NCBI RefSeq assembly: GCF_000002865.3
Contig: NW_001865039.1
Coordinates: 8,645-72,644, forward strand
From: Monosiga brevicollis MX1
Taxonomy: Eukaryota > Opisthokonta > Choanoflagellata > Craspedida > Salpingoecidae
Length of the DNA stretch: 64,000 nt
Direction of reading: 5' to 3'
Shown here: positions 10,531 to 21,377 of the stretch, piece by piece
How positions within the stretch are numbered: the first letter of the stretch is position 1
Layout: every line of letters begins with the position of its first letter
The notes under the pieces: generated by a model
What the model saw: only the letters and a program-made list of their open reading frames with translations
Databases searched by the model: none
Told to the model about the DNA's origin: nothing
Program-made: the position numbers and the translations under genes

Positions 10531-12343
10531 TCACGAAGGACAGATAAAGGGCCACTTGTCGGCGAGGAGCAGCAAGTCGCGCTGCTGGAAGTACCTCGGC
10601 TCAACTCTCCATCCAACGCCATAGAGCACTGCTGCAGCGCGCTGCCACAATTTCCTTTGCTCGATGCGAAGCAAGATCCTGACTATGGTGACCAAACAAG
10701 ACGGTTACACGGACAAACCGCCACCCCAGCGAGGAAAAACAAATAGCAACCGGCTTCCTGCATGGCCAACGTACCATGCTTGCGAGAGGCCTGAAAGGAG
10801 AAAGGGGAACGACTGACACGCAGAAGCTCGGCAATGATCTGCGAGAGCAGGCAAGAGGCAAGTTGATTGAGACGCCCAGTCCTTCATACCAGGCCGGGTG
10901 CCAGACCCTACCTGCGACTGGACCGAGTAGGCTGATGTCATGAGCTGCACTGAGCAGCGACCGGCCTAAGATTCACATCGCATTGGTGCATGTAAGAACA
11001 AGATCATGCTTTGTGAAGACAACCTGTGCCGCCTGAATCAAGGGTCCCACGTTATCACGGGCATCCACATCGGCGCCATGGAGAAGTAGCAGTTTTACGA
11101 GCTCCACACTTTGCCGACGGGAACCACACACTACTAGGAGCGGGGTCATTCCGCGCTATATATACATTGGTTAAAAGGAGGGATGAGCGGGTGACGGCCT
11201 GGTTTGCTTTAAACGCTTCTGCATCACGAAAGATAAAAAAAGGAATTCCCGCTCATCCTGACTACACCCCCCTCCCCACACGAAAAAGAAAAAAAAATAA
11301 TAATAATAATCAACTCTTTTCCAAGCTCACATTGGTGCGGGCATTTGGGTTCGCGCCGTGCTGCAAAATAATTTGAGCTGCTTCAGAGCGTCCGTCAGGG
11401 CATGTCCAATGCAGCGGGGTTCGACCGTCCTGAGAACATCAGCCGGAGTGAGAGGAGTACGCACCCCCAGAAAAGCTGTGGACAGCCAAAGAGGCATAAG
11501 CCGCACCTTGTCTTTGGCCCCAACTTCGGCGCCACTAGCGAGTAAAAGCTCCACCACATCTACGCGCCCACACTGGCAAGCCAGATGCAGCGGCGTGCTT
11601 CCACGCTATGCCCAGCGGTCATTGGTTGGAAATCATGGCACAAGCTGAGAAACATGCCACGGCAGACTACTAGCCCAAGGAGCCAACAAAAGCAGCATAG
11701 CTCATCAGGCCAATACGAGCCGCTCTTTCATGGGGCCGAGCACCTACATGAGTCTTGGCTCTGAAATCCACGCCATGCCTCAATAAGACCTTGATCGCTT
11801 CCAAACGACCATGTTGGCAAGCCAGATGGAGCGGCGTATAACCTAGCTGCACACAACCAAAAGCACTTTGCACACGTCAGACATGCAAAGCCTGTGTGTT
11901 GACCGACCATGCGGCGAACGCCAGCATGGAACACACGTCACTTGTCGCCCCAGCGTCGGCGCCAAGATCCAGCAATGCTTGTATTGGACCTTGAAGATCG
12001 TGTTGGCAGGCTTTATGCAGTGGCCCTTCTGTAGCCTATGCAGGTGGTACGATTGTGATGTTTCGACGCGGTTGCCGCCTGCCATGCTTCCGTGCTCCCT
12101 GCAACATACCTCATTGCGGTAAGCCGTGGCTGCCTGCGCACGAGGCAAGTCCCAGCTCCTCAGCAAGCGCATTGCATCCTCTGGCTGTAAGGAGCAGCAC
12201 GCCCGAAACAGGGCTGGCCCGTCACCATCGCCAACTGATCCCGCTACAAAGCAAAACAACCAGACACCCAGACACCCAGACACCCAAACACCAATATCAA
12301 TCGTTGCGGTTTCTCGGGAGCTTTTGGCAAGGGTGTGCTCCAT
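10531..12343 (-). CDS. Ankyrin-repeat protein B
   Basis: Reconstructed from splice sites with consistent phases. Exon 1 is 12343-12292 (an in-frame ATG at 12358 is also possible). A 48-bp intron made of repeated GTGTCTGG follows, then 12243-12110 coding the family cap ('LLRSWDLPR'). Ankyrin repeats lie in exons 12035-11937, 11846-11748, 11605-11507 and 11429-11331 (33 residues each), and 11155-11051 (35 residues). An 18-residue half repeat and a short helical exon ('IIAELLRVSRSPF') precede the last exon, which codes 'LLRIEQRKLWQRA' and 'AVLYGVGW' and stops at 10531-10533. Ankyrin repeats are protein-binding scaffolds; the cap and tail modules are unfamiliar. It belongs to the same tandem family as A, C and the ankyrin-kinase-PARP gene. 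Confidence 0.8.
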
Positions 12344-12698
12344 CTTACACGTACCCATGAACCTGCCCAACAAAAAATTCAATGCTCTCTCCTCACACAA
12401 AACATCACACAAAATTATTGTCACCATTTTGGATGCTTACGTTGTGAAAACAAAAAAAAAAAAAACTCATGGACGATGGGCGGGCTGAAATCAATTCATC
12501 TGTACACTAACATGTAAACTAAACCTACGAGCACGCAGGCGTCAAATGATGTCGAGAAGATGGTGCCAAGGCATGCGCGACATCCTTTGATTTTTATGAT
12601 TTTCGACAGCATGCATCTGCGACATGGGAACGTCTTGGTGCGCTCGCACTGACTGCAAGGCTCATGATTGGTGCTCATGACGCTCGGCTCGCGGTGGC
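12344..12698. other. Spacer between ankyrin genes A and B
   Basis: 355 bp of mostly A/T-rich sequence with an A-run near 12451-12463. No coding exon, repeat or clear promoter motif was identified. It holds the 3' flank of gene A and the 5' flank of gene B. Confidence 0.5.
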
Positions 12699-14144
12699 TT
12701 ACATATAGTTAAGTCGGCGTTGCAGGTCGTTCACGTATGACCAAGGGCGAATTCGAACGGCCTGCTTGCGTGCCCAAAGATCGTTCATGTCGCTGAGTTG
12801 GAAGCTTTGGGGCGCTGCGTGCCACCCAACACTGAAGAGAACTGCCAGACTTTGGTACCAGACTTTGGCCTGCTGTGCCAAGAGGAGGTTTGGATCGGCC
12901 TCTGCGTGCGAAGCAGGCAGGGATAAGGGCGGACAATCGCGCATGACGGCGGCCAATACTTTCTTCGTACCGCTGTCAATGTCAACCTTATAGGCATGCG
13001 GGCGAGTGCTGTTTTGTAAAATGGCCGCAACAATCTGCAGCACAGAGCAGATGAGCTCGATGAGCAAGATGGACACAACTCGGACCGCACTCTGATGATG
13101 ATCGGACCTTGGCCTCAAAGGTGAAGTTCCGATTGAAATAAACGTCGAGTGGGCGATTGGCCTCCTGCCACCCGAGCCGAGGTGTGAGCTCAGGAGAGAG
13201 CCGCAAGCATGCGGGGTTCAAGTTGGACCGGGCTCACAGACATTGTCTTGGACATCCACGTCGGGATGGTGTTGCAGCAAGTACAAGATCAACTCGGGAC
13301 GACCCGTCTCACAAGCGGCATGCAGTGGTGTTTCCCCATCCTAATTGACAAGCGGTCAAGTGAATGGGTAGTCCATGATTTCTACTTTTTCTGATCATGC
13401 GTGGTCAAGGCAAACAGGGCAAATGCAATCCGGCAAAGCCCACATTGTTGGGAAGGTTGACATCACCCCCGTAGTCCAGCAAGATGGGGACGATGCCATT
13501 GTCCCAGTTATAGCAGGCGACAAACAGGGGAGTCTGCCCGAGCTGCACCGGAAAAAAAAAGCATGAGTTGGCCTAATCAGCGGAATTGTCAGGACTGTGT
13601 GGGTCTGTGGGTGCAACGCTTCGTACCTCATCTTGGACGTTGACGTTGGCCCCGGCCGCACAAAGCCGCTGTACAATCTCTGTCAAGCCCAGCTCGGTAG
13701 CGATGCTCAGTGCTGGTTTTCGCAGCTAGTCATGCCTCGAAGCACGCACGCAACTGGTCAGAACCAAGCCGGCTGGCGGAAGGAACAGTGGTCATGCAGA
13801 TCAGGGCGCGCGAGCCGCCGTACCCAGACATCGAGCGTTGCATCGAGCTACATCACAATCATCGTTGGCATTCATCGTTTTTCAGTATATGGGAGTGAGG
13901 GGGAGAGTGAAGGCGGACGTGCGAGCGCGGGACGCCGGTTGTCCAGGGCCGGGACACAGACCTCTGGTTTGCGGGGGGCAAGGGCCGCCACCGTGCGATC
14001 GGGTGTCCAAGAAGACAACAGCTCAACCACCTGATCCAGGTCCTCGTCCATGCAAGCACGGCAAATCTTCAGACGATCCTGCTCGGACAAGTCGAGACGC
14101 TCTTCTGGGGTCGCTGTGCTCTGGCTGCCATCGTGTTGACTCAT
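12699..14144 (-). CDS. Ankyrin-repeat protein A
   Basis: A 290-residue protein from six exons with agreeing phases: 14144-13962 (61 codons, ATG, cap ending 'LLSSWTPDR'), 13725-13627, 13542-13444, 13340-13242 (33 codons each), 13164-13108 (19 codons, half repeat) and 13034-12699. The middle exons each code one ankyrin repeat; 'GETPLHAACETGRPELILYL' is typical. The last exon starts with a helix ('IVAAILQNS') and contains the family's C-terminal module ('LLLAQQAKVW', 'SLAVLFSVGW'). No signal peptide or membrane segment is seen, so a cytosolic scaffold role is the default inference. It is the simplest member of the four-gene cluster. Confidence 0.8.
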
Positions 14145-14648
14145 GTTTCGTTTTTAAAAAAAATGTCAGGGAAAAAAAATGCGCGCCATCTATTTTTAGC
14201 CCATGACGACTCGAAATTGTTTGCTGAGGTAAACAAATGTGGAACATGGCACACACTTGTAACACATGAAAACATTGTGTAAGGTTCAATTCGCAGGCCA
14301 GCAGATTATCATTGTCCATATTTTGCTTGCAAGCAAATGTATCCATGTGTCACGCACGCGCTTGCCCCTGTACCCTACACATCTTTGCGTTGTGCCGTAG
14401 TGTGATTCTCAAAGTCGCGTGACATTATGCTTTCTTTACTTCGTCGTTTTGCATCAGCTCCACGGCTTGAATCGGTCAGAGGTCGTCTTTGGCTTGCATG
14501 CCAAATGCTTTGCGGACACATGAATTGAAGGAACAGGGCAAGCCGCATAGTCAACGACCAACACCGGACAAAAATTTTATAAAACAATAACGCTACTCAC
14601 ACCAACGCAACGAGCACAAGAACGGCACATGAACAGACAAACGATGGA
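14145..14648. other. Intergenic region upstream of ankyrin gene A
   Basis: About 500 bp with A/T-rich patches and no coding exon recognised on either strand. It holds the promoter region of gene A and the distal 3' flank of the zinc-finger gene. Confidence 0.4.
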
Positions 14649-14823
14649 GTTACTTGTGGCCGACAAGTAATGAACAAAGAAAGAGAAATCAAGTTACTTG
14701 TGGCCGACAAGTAACAACGGCACATGAACAAAGAAAGAGAAATCAAGTTACTTGTGGCCGACAAGTGACAACGGCACATGAACAAAGAAAGAAAAATTAA
14801 GTTACTTGTGACCGACAAGTAAC
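14649..14823. repeat. Tandem repeat with a hairpin-forming core (four copies)
   Basis: The core TTACTTGT-GGCCG-ACAAGTAA (8-bp arms, 5-bp loop) occurs near 14650, 14694, 14748 and 14802. Copies 2-4 are spaced 54 bp apart and copy 1 is 44 bp from copy 2. The spacer (ACAACGGCACATGAACAAAG and an A-rich tail) is also repeated. The last copy overlaps the final codons and the TAA stop of the zinc-finger gene; the others lie in its 3' flank. In transcripts of that gene each copy could form a small stem-loop. Confidence 0.9.
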
Positions 14824-17175
14824 CGTTTGGCTTTCGTAAAGTCTTGCAACCGATCGCGCTCCACAGTCAAGATGGCGCAGGAGTTGAAGGGGTCGCGCGG
14901 GCATTGGTCTTGAAAGGAAGCTAGGTCCAGACGCTGGCTCAAGATGTGATTCAAAACAACGGTGTGGCTCGTGTGCAGCAGGGCCTCTGCATCTGCCAGC
15001 ATGTCTGTCGGCTTGGCGACCAAGGTGGCCGACTTTGCAAAGCGAAGTGCAAAGAAGCGCCACAATGGATTGTCTTCATGCCGGTCGCAGAGGTGTGGCC
15101 GGTACAGAAACAATTTGGTCAGCAATTCGCGCAGAGCAGACAGAGCAGTCTGGTCGTTGGCCCTGGGGTCGCTGCTGTCAGGCAAAGAGGCAAAGAAGTG
15201 GTCCGCAGCTCGTTGCAAATCAGGGCTGAGACTCAGGCGCAAGCGTTTGACCGACGTGCGAATACCATCTGAGCTGGGTGACTGCAGCTTGACTGGATCT
15301 TGCCCCACGAGAGCACCAATGAATTGCACAAATGATGTCACCACCTTCACGCTGTGCTCAAATTCGACCCCAGAGACGCGGCGCAGGGGCTGTCGGCCGG
15401 ATAGCGAGGCAGGGCTTGCGGGGTAATCCAGCGATGCGACACAGTACTCTGCAAAAATGAGGTTTTCATCCAACAAGGCGTCGAATTGCGTCAGGAGGCG
15501 GCTCACAAGTGGTAACAGCGACGGAGAGCTTGCGCATCGAGCAAGCTCAACTGCCTCTGCAGCAGACGTGATGCCCAAAACAGCCTCAATGGGCTTATCC
15601 ATGTAGCCGTGCCGGGACCATTGCTCGTCAAAGGGCAGACTTTTACCCGAATCTGCGCCATCAAGAATCTCATCAAGTGGAGTCGGGGCTAGTGTGTTTG
15701 AACTGACTTGGGGTCCGGCTTGTTGACGATAAGCAAGGGCCGCTGTGGGCGATATTTGAATGAGGGAAGCGGTATGGGGGCCAGGTTGTGCTGCCGAGTG
15801 TGCGGCAGAGAGGGATGATGAGGCCTTTTGCGGCGGCAAAAGGCTTGGCTGGGATTGGGAGGTCAACTGCTTTGCACCATCGTACTGCTGCGGCAATGCC
15901 TGTGGGTGTGAACTGGTCATGTACATCGAGGGCATGGGCCAACCGGCCACGTGCATGGCCTGGCTTGGCAAACTGGATGGCTGTATTGAGACGTGCCCTG
16001 CCGGAACAGAGGTGGAAGTTGGCGGAGCGGGTGGTGCCGCAGGCGCCTCACGACGTTGTCCCATGGAAGCGAGCGCCAAGGCAGCATCCGAATCGGAAAT
16101 CTTGGCGACTTTGGGCTTGGATTCACCTGGCCCATCAGATTCATGAGCCATGTCAGCATCTTCCGGGTCATCATCAGGATCTTCGGTCCCAGACTGCTGA
16201 CCAGAATGGCTGGTTTGGGAGGAAGGACGACCCCGTTGATGGGCGCCACGCCGCTTGCGTCTAGGGCCAGGGGGTGTAGCCTGTCGGAGGGCGCTGGTAA
16301 TACCGGCAGCAGCGGCAGCTTCGATGGCCGAAAAACAGATGGCCTGTGGGGTGGTCGGGTGAAAGAAACGAGTGATGATGTTGCCGTTCTCGTCGGGCGT
16401 TTGAATCACGCTGACAGTGTCGATAATTGGGGAGAAGCGTCTTTTTGACGAGCTGGGATGCCGCATGACGTGGCGACGTAGGTTGGAGACGTTGGTTGTT
16501 CGAAGCGTGCACGGTGGATGAGGGCAGTGGAACTTATTATCGGCGTGACGCATGAGTGTAAAGGTGCGGCTATCCTCCATGACAATGTGAGCGGTCCGCT
16601 GGTGTACCTACGCTCACAAAGTAGAATGCAATTCCCGCGCCAAGGTTCGTGCATGAGCTCATCATGGTGCCGAACTGCGAGAACGAAGAGAAAAAAGAAA
16701 AAGAAAACGAAAAGATGGAAGACAAGACGACGAGGCGATAAAGAGAAGGAAGACGACGCAACACGAAGAGCGAGAGCACACCACGACACAAGTCAAGCCA
16801 GTTGAAACTCTGGCCCTGTTCTTTCCCCCATCTCCTCCGCTTGTCGGCCGGCCTGCCTGCCCTTTCTTCTTGTTTTCTTCTTTTTTTTTTTTTTTCTTCA
16901 TGGGACGAATGCGAATGGCCTCCATCCTCAAAAAGGCAGTCACAAACACGACAACAACAACAACAATCACAACAACAACAAAGACACACGGCCAGACATC
17001 CCACAACACACTCGACGAGTCACATCTTGACCATGTGGGCAACGGCAGGGCCTACCTGACGTTGGTGATATTCACGGTCATTGGCAGTCGGAAACTCTTT
17101 TTGGCAGGTGAAGCAGATAAAGCGTTCCGCGACGCTAGTCTCCGGTTTAATGTCGACGCCGGTGTCGCTTGCCAT
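14802..17175 (-). CDS. Two-zinc-finger C2H2 protein, 641 residues
   Basis: Two exons, 17175-17056 (40 codons, ATG) and 16607-14802 (601 codons plus stop), joined by a 448-bp GT-AG intron. Finger 1 spans the junction: 'FICFTCQKEF' and 'YHQRQ' come from exon 1 and 'VH' from exon 2, giving C-x2-C and H-x4-H. Finger 2 is 'FHCPHPPC' with 'LRRHVMRH'. A basic patch, an Asp/Glu-rich stretch and a long Ser/Pro/Gln-rich disordered region follow. The C-terminal 250 residues are more ordered and helical but match no family I know. The arrangement suggests a nuclear DNA-binding regulator. The last codons lie in a tandem repeat, so the extreme C-terminus may be recently acquired. Confidence 0.75.
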
Positions 17176-17649
17176 GACGCCGGTGTCACAGACCAACAGC
17201 CTCAACACCCACCACCCCACAGCGCAAAGGGCAGCTGCATACAAGCCTCACCACCAAGCCAGTCGGAGTCAGTCTCGGGTCTCGCGAGACGCGAGGTGAT
17301 AAAGAGAAGCACGTCGTTAAACGAAAATAGACACCGTACTCGCTTCTCCTCCATACACGTTAAGAGCCATACTCATCTTCAGTCTTTCTTTGCATCAAGC
17401 CTTCTGTGCATGAGGTTAGGGGGCAACAGTTGTTTCATGTGACTTTTTTTATGATTTTGAGTCAGGTATTTTGTTTGAATTTTTCCTTCATCATGGGAAA
17501 TGTAAATCTCTCACACAACCTTTCTTCAGAAACAGAAAAGCCAAAAAAAAAAACAAAGAGCTATCAAAGGGCGCAGCATGAGAGGGACTCAAAGGATAGA
17601 TGTGTGCCGTGTGGGCGCGCCTGTGCCCACACACTCAAACTCAAAGACT
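17176..17649. other. Intergenic region between zinc-finger and ABCG genes
   Basis: 474 bp; 5' flank of the zinc-finger gene and 3' flank of the ABCG gene. No exon or regulatory motif was recognised. Confidence 0.4.
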
Positions 17650-18217
17650 TTACGCCTGGCGCTTTCCAAACACCCGGCGCAACCCTATGTAGGCCCCAAT
17701 CCACATGATAGAAAAGAGCCCCACCATGATCGCCAACGCCTCGCCCCGCGTCACCAAATCCATACCGTACTCGCCTACGACCTGAGCAACACAAGACCCA
17801 ACATGAACAAAAAAAGGTGGGGCCCGCACACAAACACGATTGCCAGACGAGTTTCAGGTGTTGGGCCAACACATGAACGGTCCTCCAACCCCATGCCAAG
17901 CTGAAAGCACACACACGAAAAAAAAAAAAAGTCACAAAAACCTGACCTCTTTGCCAGTCCGAATGGAGCACTTGGTTGAGTTATCCGTGTATTCTTGGTA
18001 GGTACAACTGGAATAAAACGTCTGGTCCTCAATCTCCGAGCGAAACATGGCCAGAATGCCATAACGAAGATAGATCAGATATTCGATCCAGGATAAGCCT
18101 GGTGGTACGTTGACGGCCGTCAGACCAGAGAACAGCATGATCGGGAAGATGATCAAGGGTGCCACCACAGCCAGGATGTCGTCACTCATGATCAAGCTGC
18201 CCATGAGTAGACCATAG

Positions 18218-18296
<79 letters not shown>

Positions 18297-20821
18297 TTAA
18301 GTGAAGTTCCAAAGGATGAGAGTGACGCGCATGCGTGCGCGCCGCCGTCAGCCGCATGTTGCCACCCTAGACGCCATGTCGTACCCATAAGCATTCAAAT
18401 TGATCAAGAAGAGGCTCGCCCAGTGAATAAAAAAGTTAGATGCTGACATCTATATCAATCAGACCGAGAAGAGGTGAATGACACGGTGTGCGGGTCAACC
18501 CAAAACTGTACACAACTCAAGCCGTTATTCCGAAAAGCCTGATACCTGACACCTATTAAATGTGTGGCGGAAAGCACACCCACCTGGAAACCGACGAGAG
18601 GATAGGCAATGACGATAAAGATCAAAGGCAGAAGGATGAAGGAAGGAATCTCAGTCAAGATGCGTGACGTGACATAGGGGGCTGCCGTGATCATGCCCTG
18701 CTCGGCTTGGCGAAGCACGACTTGCTTCTCCACCTGAAAGAACCGAATTGTCTCAATGGACACCCGGACACCCACGAGCATGGCCGTGTTGAGAAGAAAG
18801 AAGGACCGGTCCTGCAACCCCGTTGAGGTATGGGGAAGTTGAAAGTCTGCCAAACGGCACCGGCAGAGATACCAACAAAAAATGAGTGCCAACAAAGGGT
18901 TGACGGTCTCCTCTCGGCGACACGGGGTGGGATTCACGCACAGATGACGCCCAAGAGGACAGCAAGGATGATGGTCACCATGACTTTGACTCGCGTCTTG
19001 AGCTTGTTGCGCGTTAGCAGCCGCCAGTTGCGCCACATGAGCCAGGAATACTGAGAAAGCAGCTATTCTCGGCAGAAGCAAGAACAAAAAGTAAGACCAC
19101 GGCGGCGCGCGCACGCTGCCGCAACCCATCAAGGCGAGATCCCCAGTCGACCAAAAGTCATACCGATGGGCTTCGTTCCTTCGCCAGCTCGCGGTCCTCT
19201 ATAAATGACAAAGCGCACAGGGTGGCGGAGGGGACGATAATAAGACGAGTGGCAAGGGCAGGCGCTCCAAGATCGTGCATTCCACACCAACCTTTGCTGC
19301 GACGGCGAGGCTTGGGTTGAGCTGTTTTGGCCTCGACCTGGACACACGACAACATTACATCGGCGTCGACAGTGAATAAATACCTTGTCTGTGCCGGACC
19401 CACTGTTTAGGCATGTTCAAGCGCTGCCGTACCTCAATTTCCTGCAGTAGACTCTTGTAGCTCGGCAGGGAATCAGCTGCGGCAATCAGGCGCTCGAGGT
19501 CTTCCACGCGAGTCTGATCAGACAGGTGCGTAATTTTGGCAAGATGCTCTGCTGGATTGGAATAGGTGGGACAAGGATCCTTTGGCAATAGGCGATCAAA
19601 GTGGGCCACTGACTGGCGTGGGCTGCCAAAGTAAATGATCCTGGAGCACAATCATCGGCGATGAGCCATGCCACAATCAGAGGGCCGAGCGAACCAGGCG
19701 GTTCTTCTCAACGCACTTTCCCATCGATAGGAGGCAGAGCTTGTCGTAAAGGAAGAAGATATCCGATGAAGGTTGGTGGATGGTGGCCACAATTGTGTGG
19801 CCTGCGTTGCGCAAACGGCAGAGCAGTTCTGTAATGCGAAGCGCCGTCGGACTATCCAAACCACTACAAATCACACTCGCGGCGCGCGTGCGGCCAACGT
19901 GAGTGGAACTCGAACAAAGCTAGCCCGGTGGGCCGCAGCGAATGGTCCAAGCATGACAAACCTGGTGTACTCATCAAGGAAGATGATGGAAGGCTTGTGC
20001 AGCATGACCTCGGCAATGGACAAACGCTTGCGCTCGCCGCCTGCGAACAAATGATCAGGGCGTGAAGAACAAGCAAGCAATTCCAATGTACAGACCGCAG
20101 CCGTCAGCCGAAGCAAGGCTGGCCAACAGGTAGCGCATGCTGCTGGTGACAGCTGTCAGAAAGGCAAAGGACCCACCGGAAATGCCACGACTTTCACCGG
20201 CAACGCCCGATGGAACGCCAACTTGAGTGTCACGGGTCTTGCTGAGGCCAAGGAGCTGCAGGACGTGCTCCACGCGCTTCGCGCGTTCCTCGTCGGGCGT
20301 ATCGCGCATGGACAAGCCTGCCGTAAACTAAAAGACATGATGATGAGACAAGTTACAAAGGGGAAAAATAAATAAATTTCTCGCCAAATGAGCCAAGGGG
20401 AAGATTAAAAGCAGTCAAGCGACAATCTCAAGCAAGGCAGTCAGCAATGGCCCATTGCACGGGAGGCTTACCATCAAGGTCTCAAAGACGGTCAACTCAG
20501 GGAAGTGATGGTCGTCCTGATGGACATAGCCGAGCTGGGAGCGAAGCGCGTTTCGTGAAATTTCCTTGCCGGCGAGCAGAATACTGCCCGATGGGTCGCC
20601 CTGGGAGCGTTGCGCCAAGACGTTAAGCATGGTCGTCTAATACGGAAAACAAGCACCATGGATATAAGAAAAGCGGGCAAGCTCCCGTGGCACAGCTTGA
20701 AACGGGCAGGCGACAAGAGGTACAACTCACCTTCCCAGCACCAGATTGGCCCATGATGGCAACCTGTGGGCGAGCCGGCACAGACACACGTCCATGAGAT
20801 GGCGCACCAACATCGGCCACG

Positions 20822-20882
<61 letters not shown>

Positions 20883-21377
20883 AAAAAGAAAGCAAAGGGG
20901 AGGGGGGGAGGGGAACGGAGATTTGAAGGGGACGGGGTGCCACGGGACCCCTACCAGTTCACCGCGCCCGTTGCCACCAAAGCGACCGGAGATGCCATGG
21001 AGGATTTCGCGCTGCTCGCTGCATCCCAACGCAAAGGACCACGGAACGAGGGTCAGGCGGGAAAAGCAAACACAACAGGCAGGGATGCACAGAAAAGCGC
21101 GGATAAGGGGCGCCAGCATACGTCTTGGAAATGTTGATCGAGTAGCGGAGGTTGTGAAACGTGAGAGATGTCGAGGCGATGAATGATTGCTGGCTCTCGT
21201 TCAGCGTTGGGACATCAGCGTCATCGAGTCCTGGCTTGACCGGATCCTTTTCCAGGTCAAGCGATGGCTGCGACAGCGCCGAGTCGACGTCAATCCTGTC
21301 AACCAACCGTGTCCATTCGTATTCGCCCGCACCACGCACGTGTGAGTTGTTAGGTCGGGTGAGCGCAAACAAGCCAT
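17650..21377 (-). CDS. ABCG-family half-transporter
   Basis: ATP-driven membrane exporter of the ABCG (white/ABCG2) type, nucleotide-binding domain first. Proposed exons: 21377-21340, 21295-21122, 21018-20955, 20763-20731, 20636-20472, 20327-20177, 20040-19972, 19863-19717, 19640-19433, small exons near 19337 and 19198, 19050-18942, 18846-18584, 18442-18385, 18217-17947 and 17781-17650. The P-loop 'GQSGAGK' is alone in a 33-bp exon. Next come the Q-loop 'YVHQDDHHFPE', signature 'ISGGERKR' (split by an intron), Walker B 'IIFLDEYTSGLDS' and H-loop 'IHQPSSDIF'. Transmembrane exons include 'YSWLMWRNWRLL', 'TSTGLQDRSFF' and 'LTEIPSF', ending 'RRVFGKRQA'. As a half-transporter it should act as a dimer. 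The substrate cannot be told. The first exon and the two small exons before the membrane domain are least certain. Confidence 0.85.
18220..18295. repeat. (CA)n microsatellite next to a splice acceptor
   Basis: About 37 CA units on the plus strand. On the coding (minus) strand the intron ends in (TG)n followed directly by TAG and exon 18217-17947 of the ABCG gene. The usual pyrimidine tract is therefore replaced by a TG repeat. Confidence 0.95.
20822..20889. repeat. Poly-A/T tract of about 66 bp in an ABCG intron
   Basis: An almost pure A run with two G interruptions on the plus strand, giving a T run in the intron between exons 21018-20955 and 20763-20731 of the ABCG gene. It makes Lys- or Phe-rich open frames that are not coding. 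Confidence 0.95.

Noticed and set aside
20746-21186. Poly-Lys open frames on the plus strand
   Set aside because: Come from the A-run in an ABCG intron.
21295-21372. ABCG start at 21372
   Set aside because: That codon is TTG. An ATG at 21377 followed by a 44-bp intron gives a proper start and the right frame.
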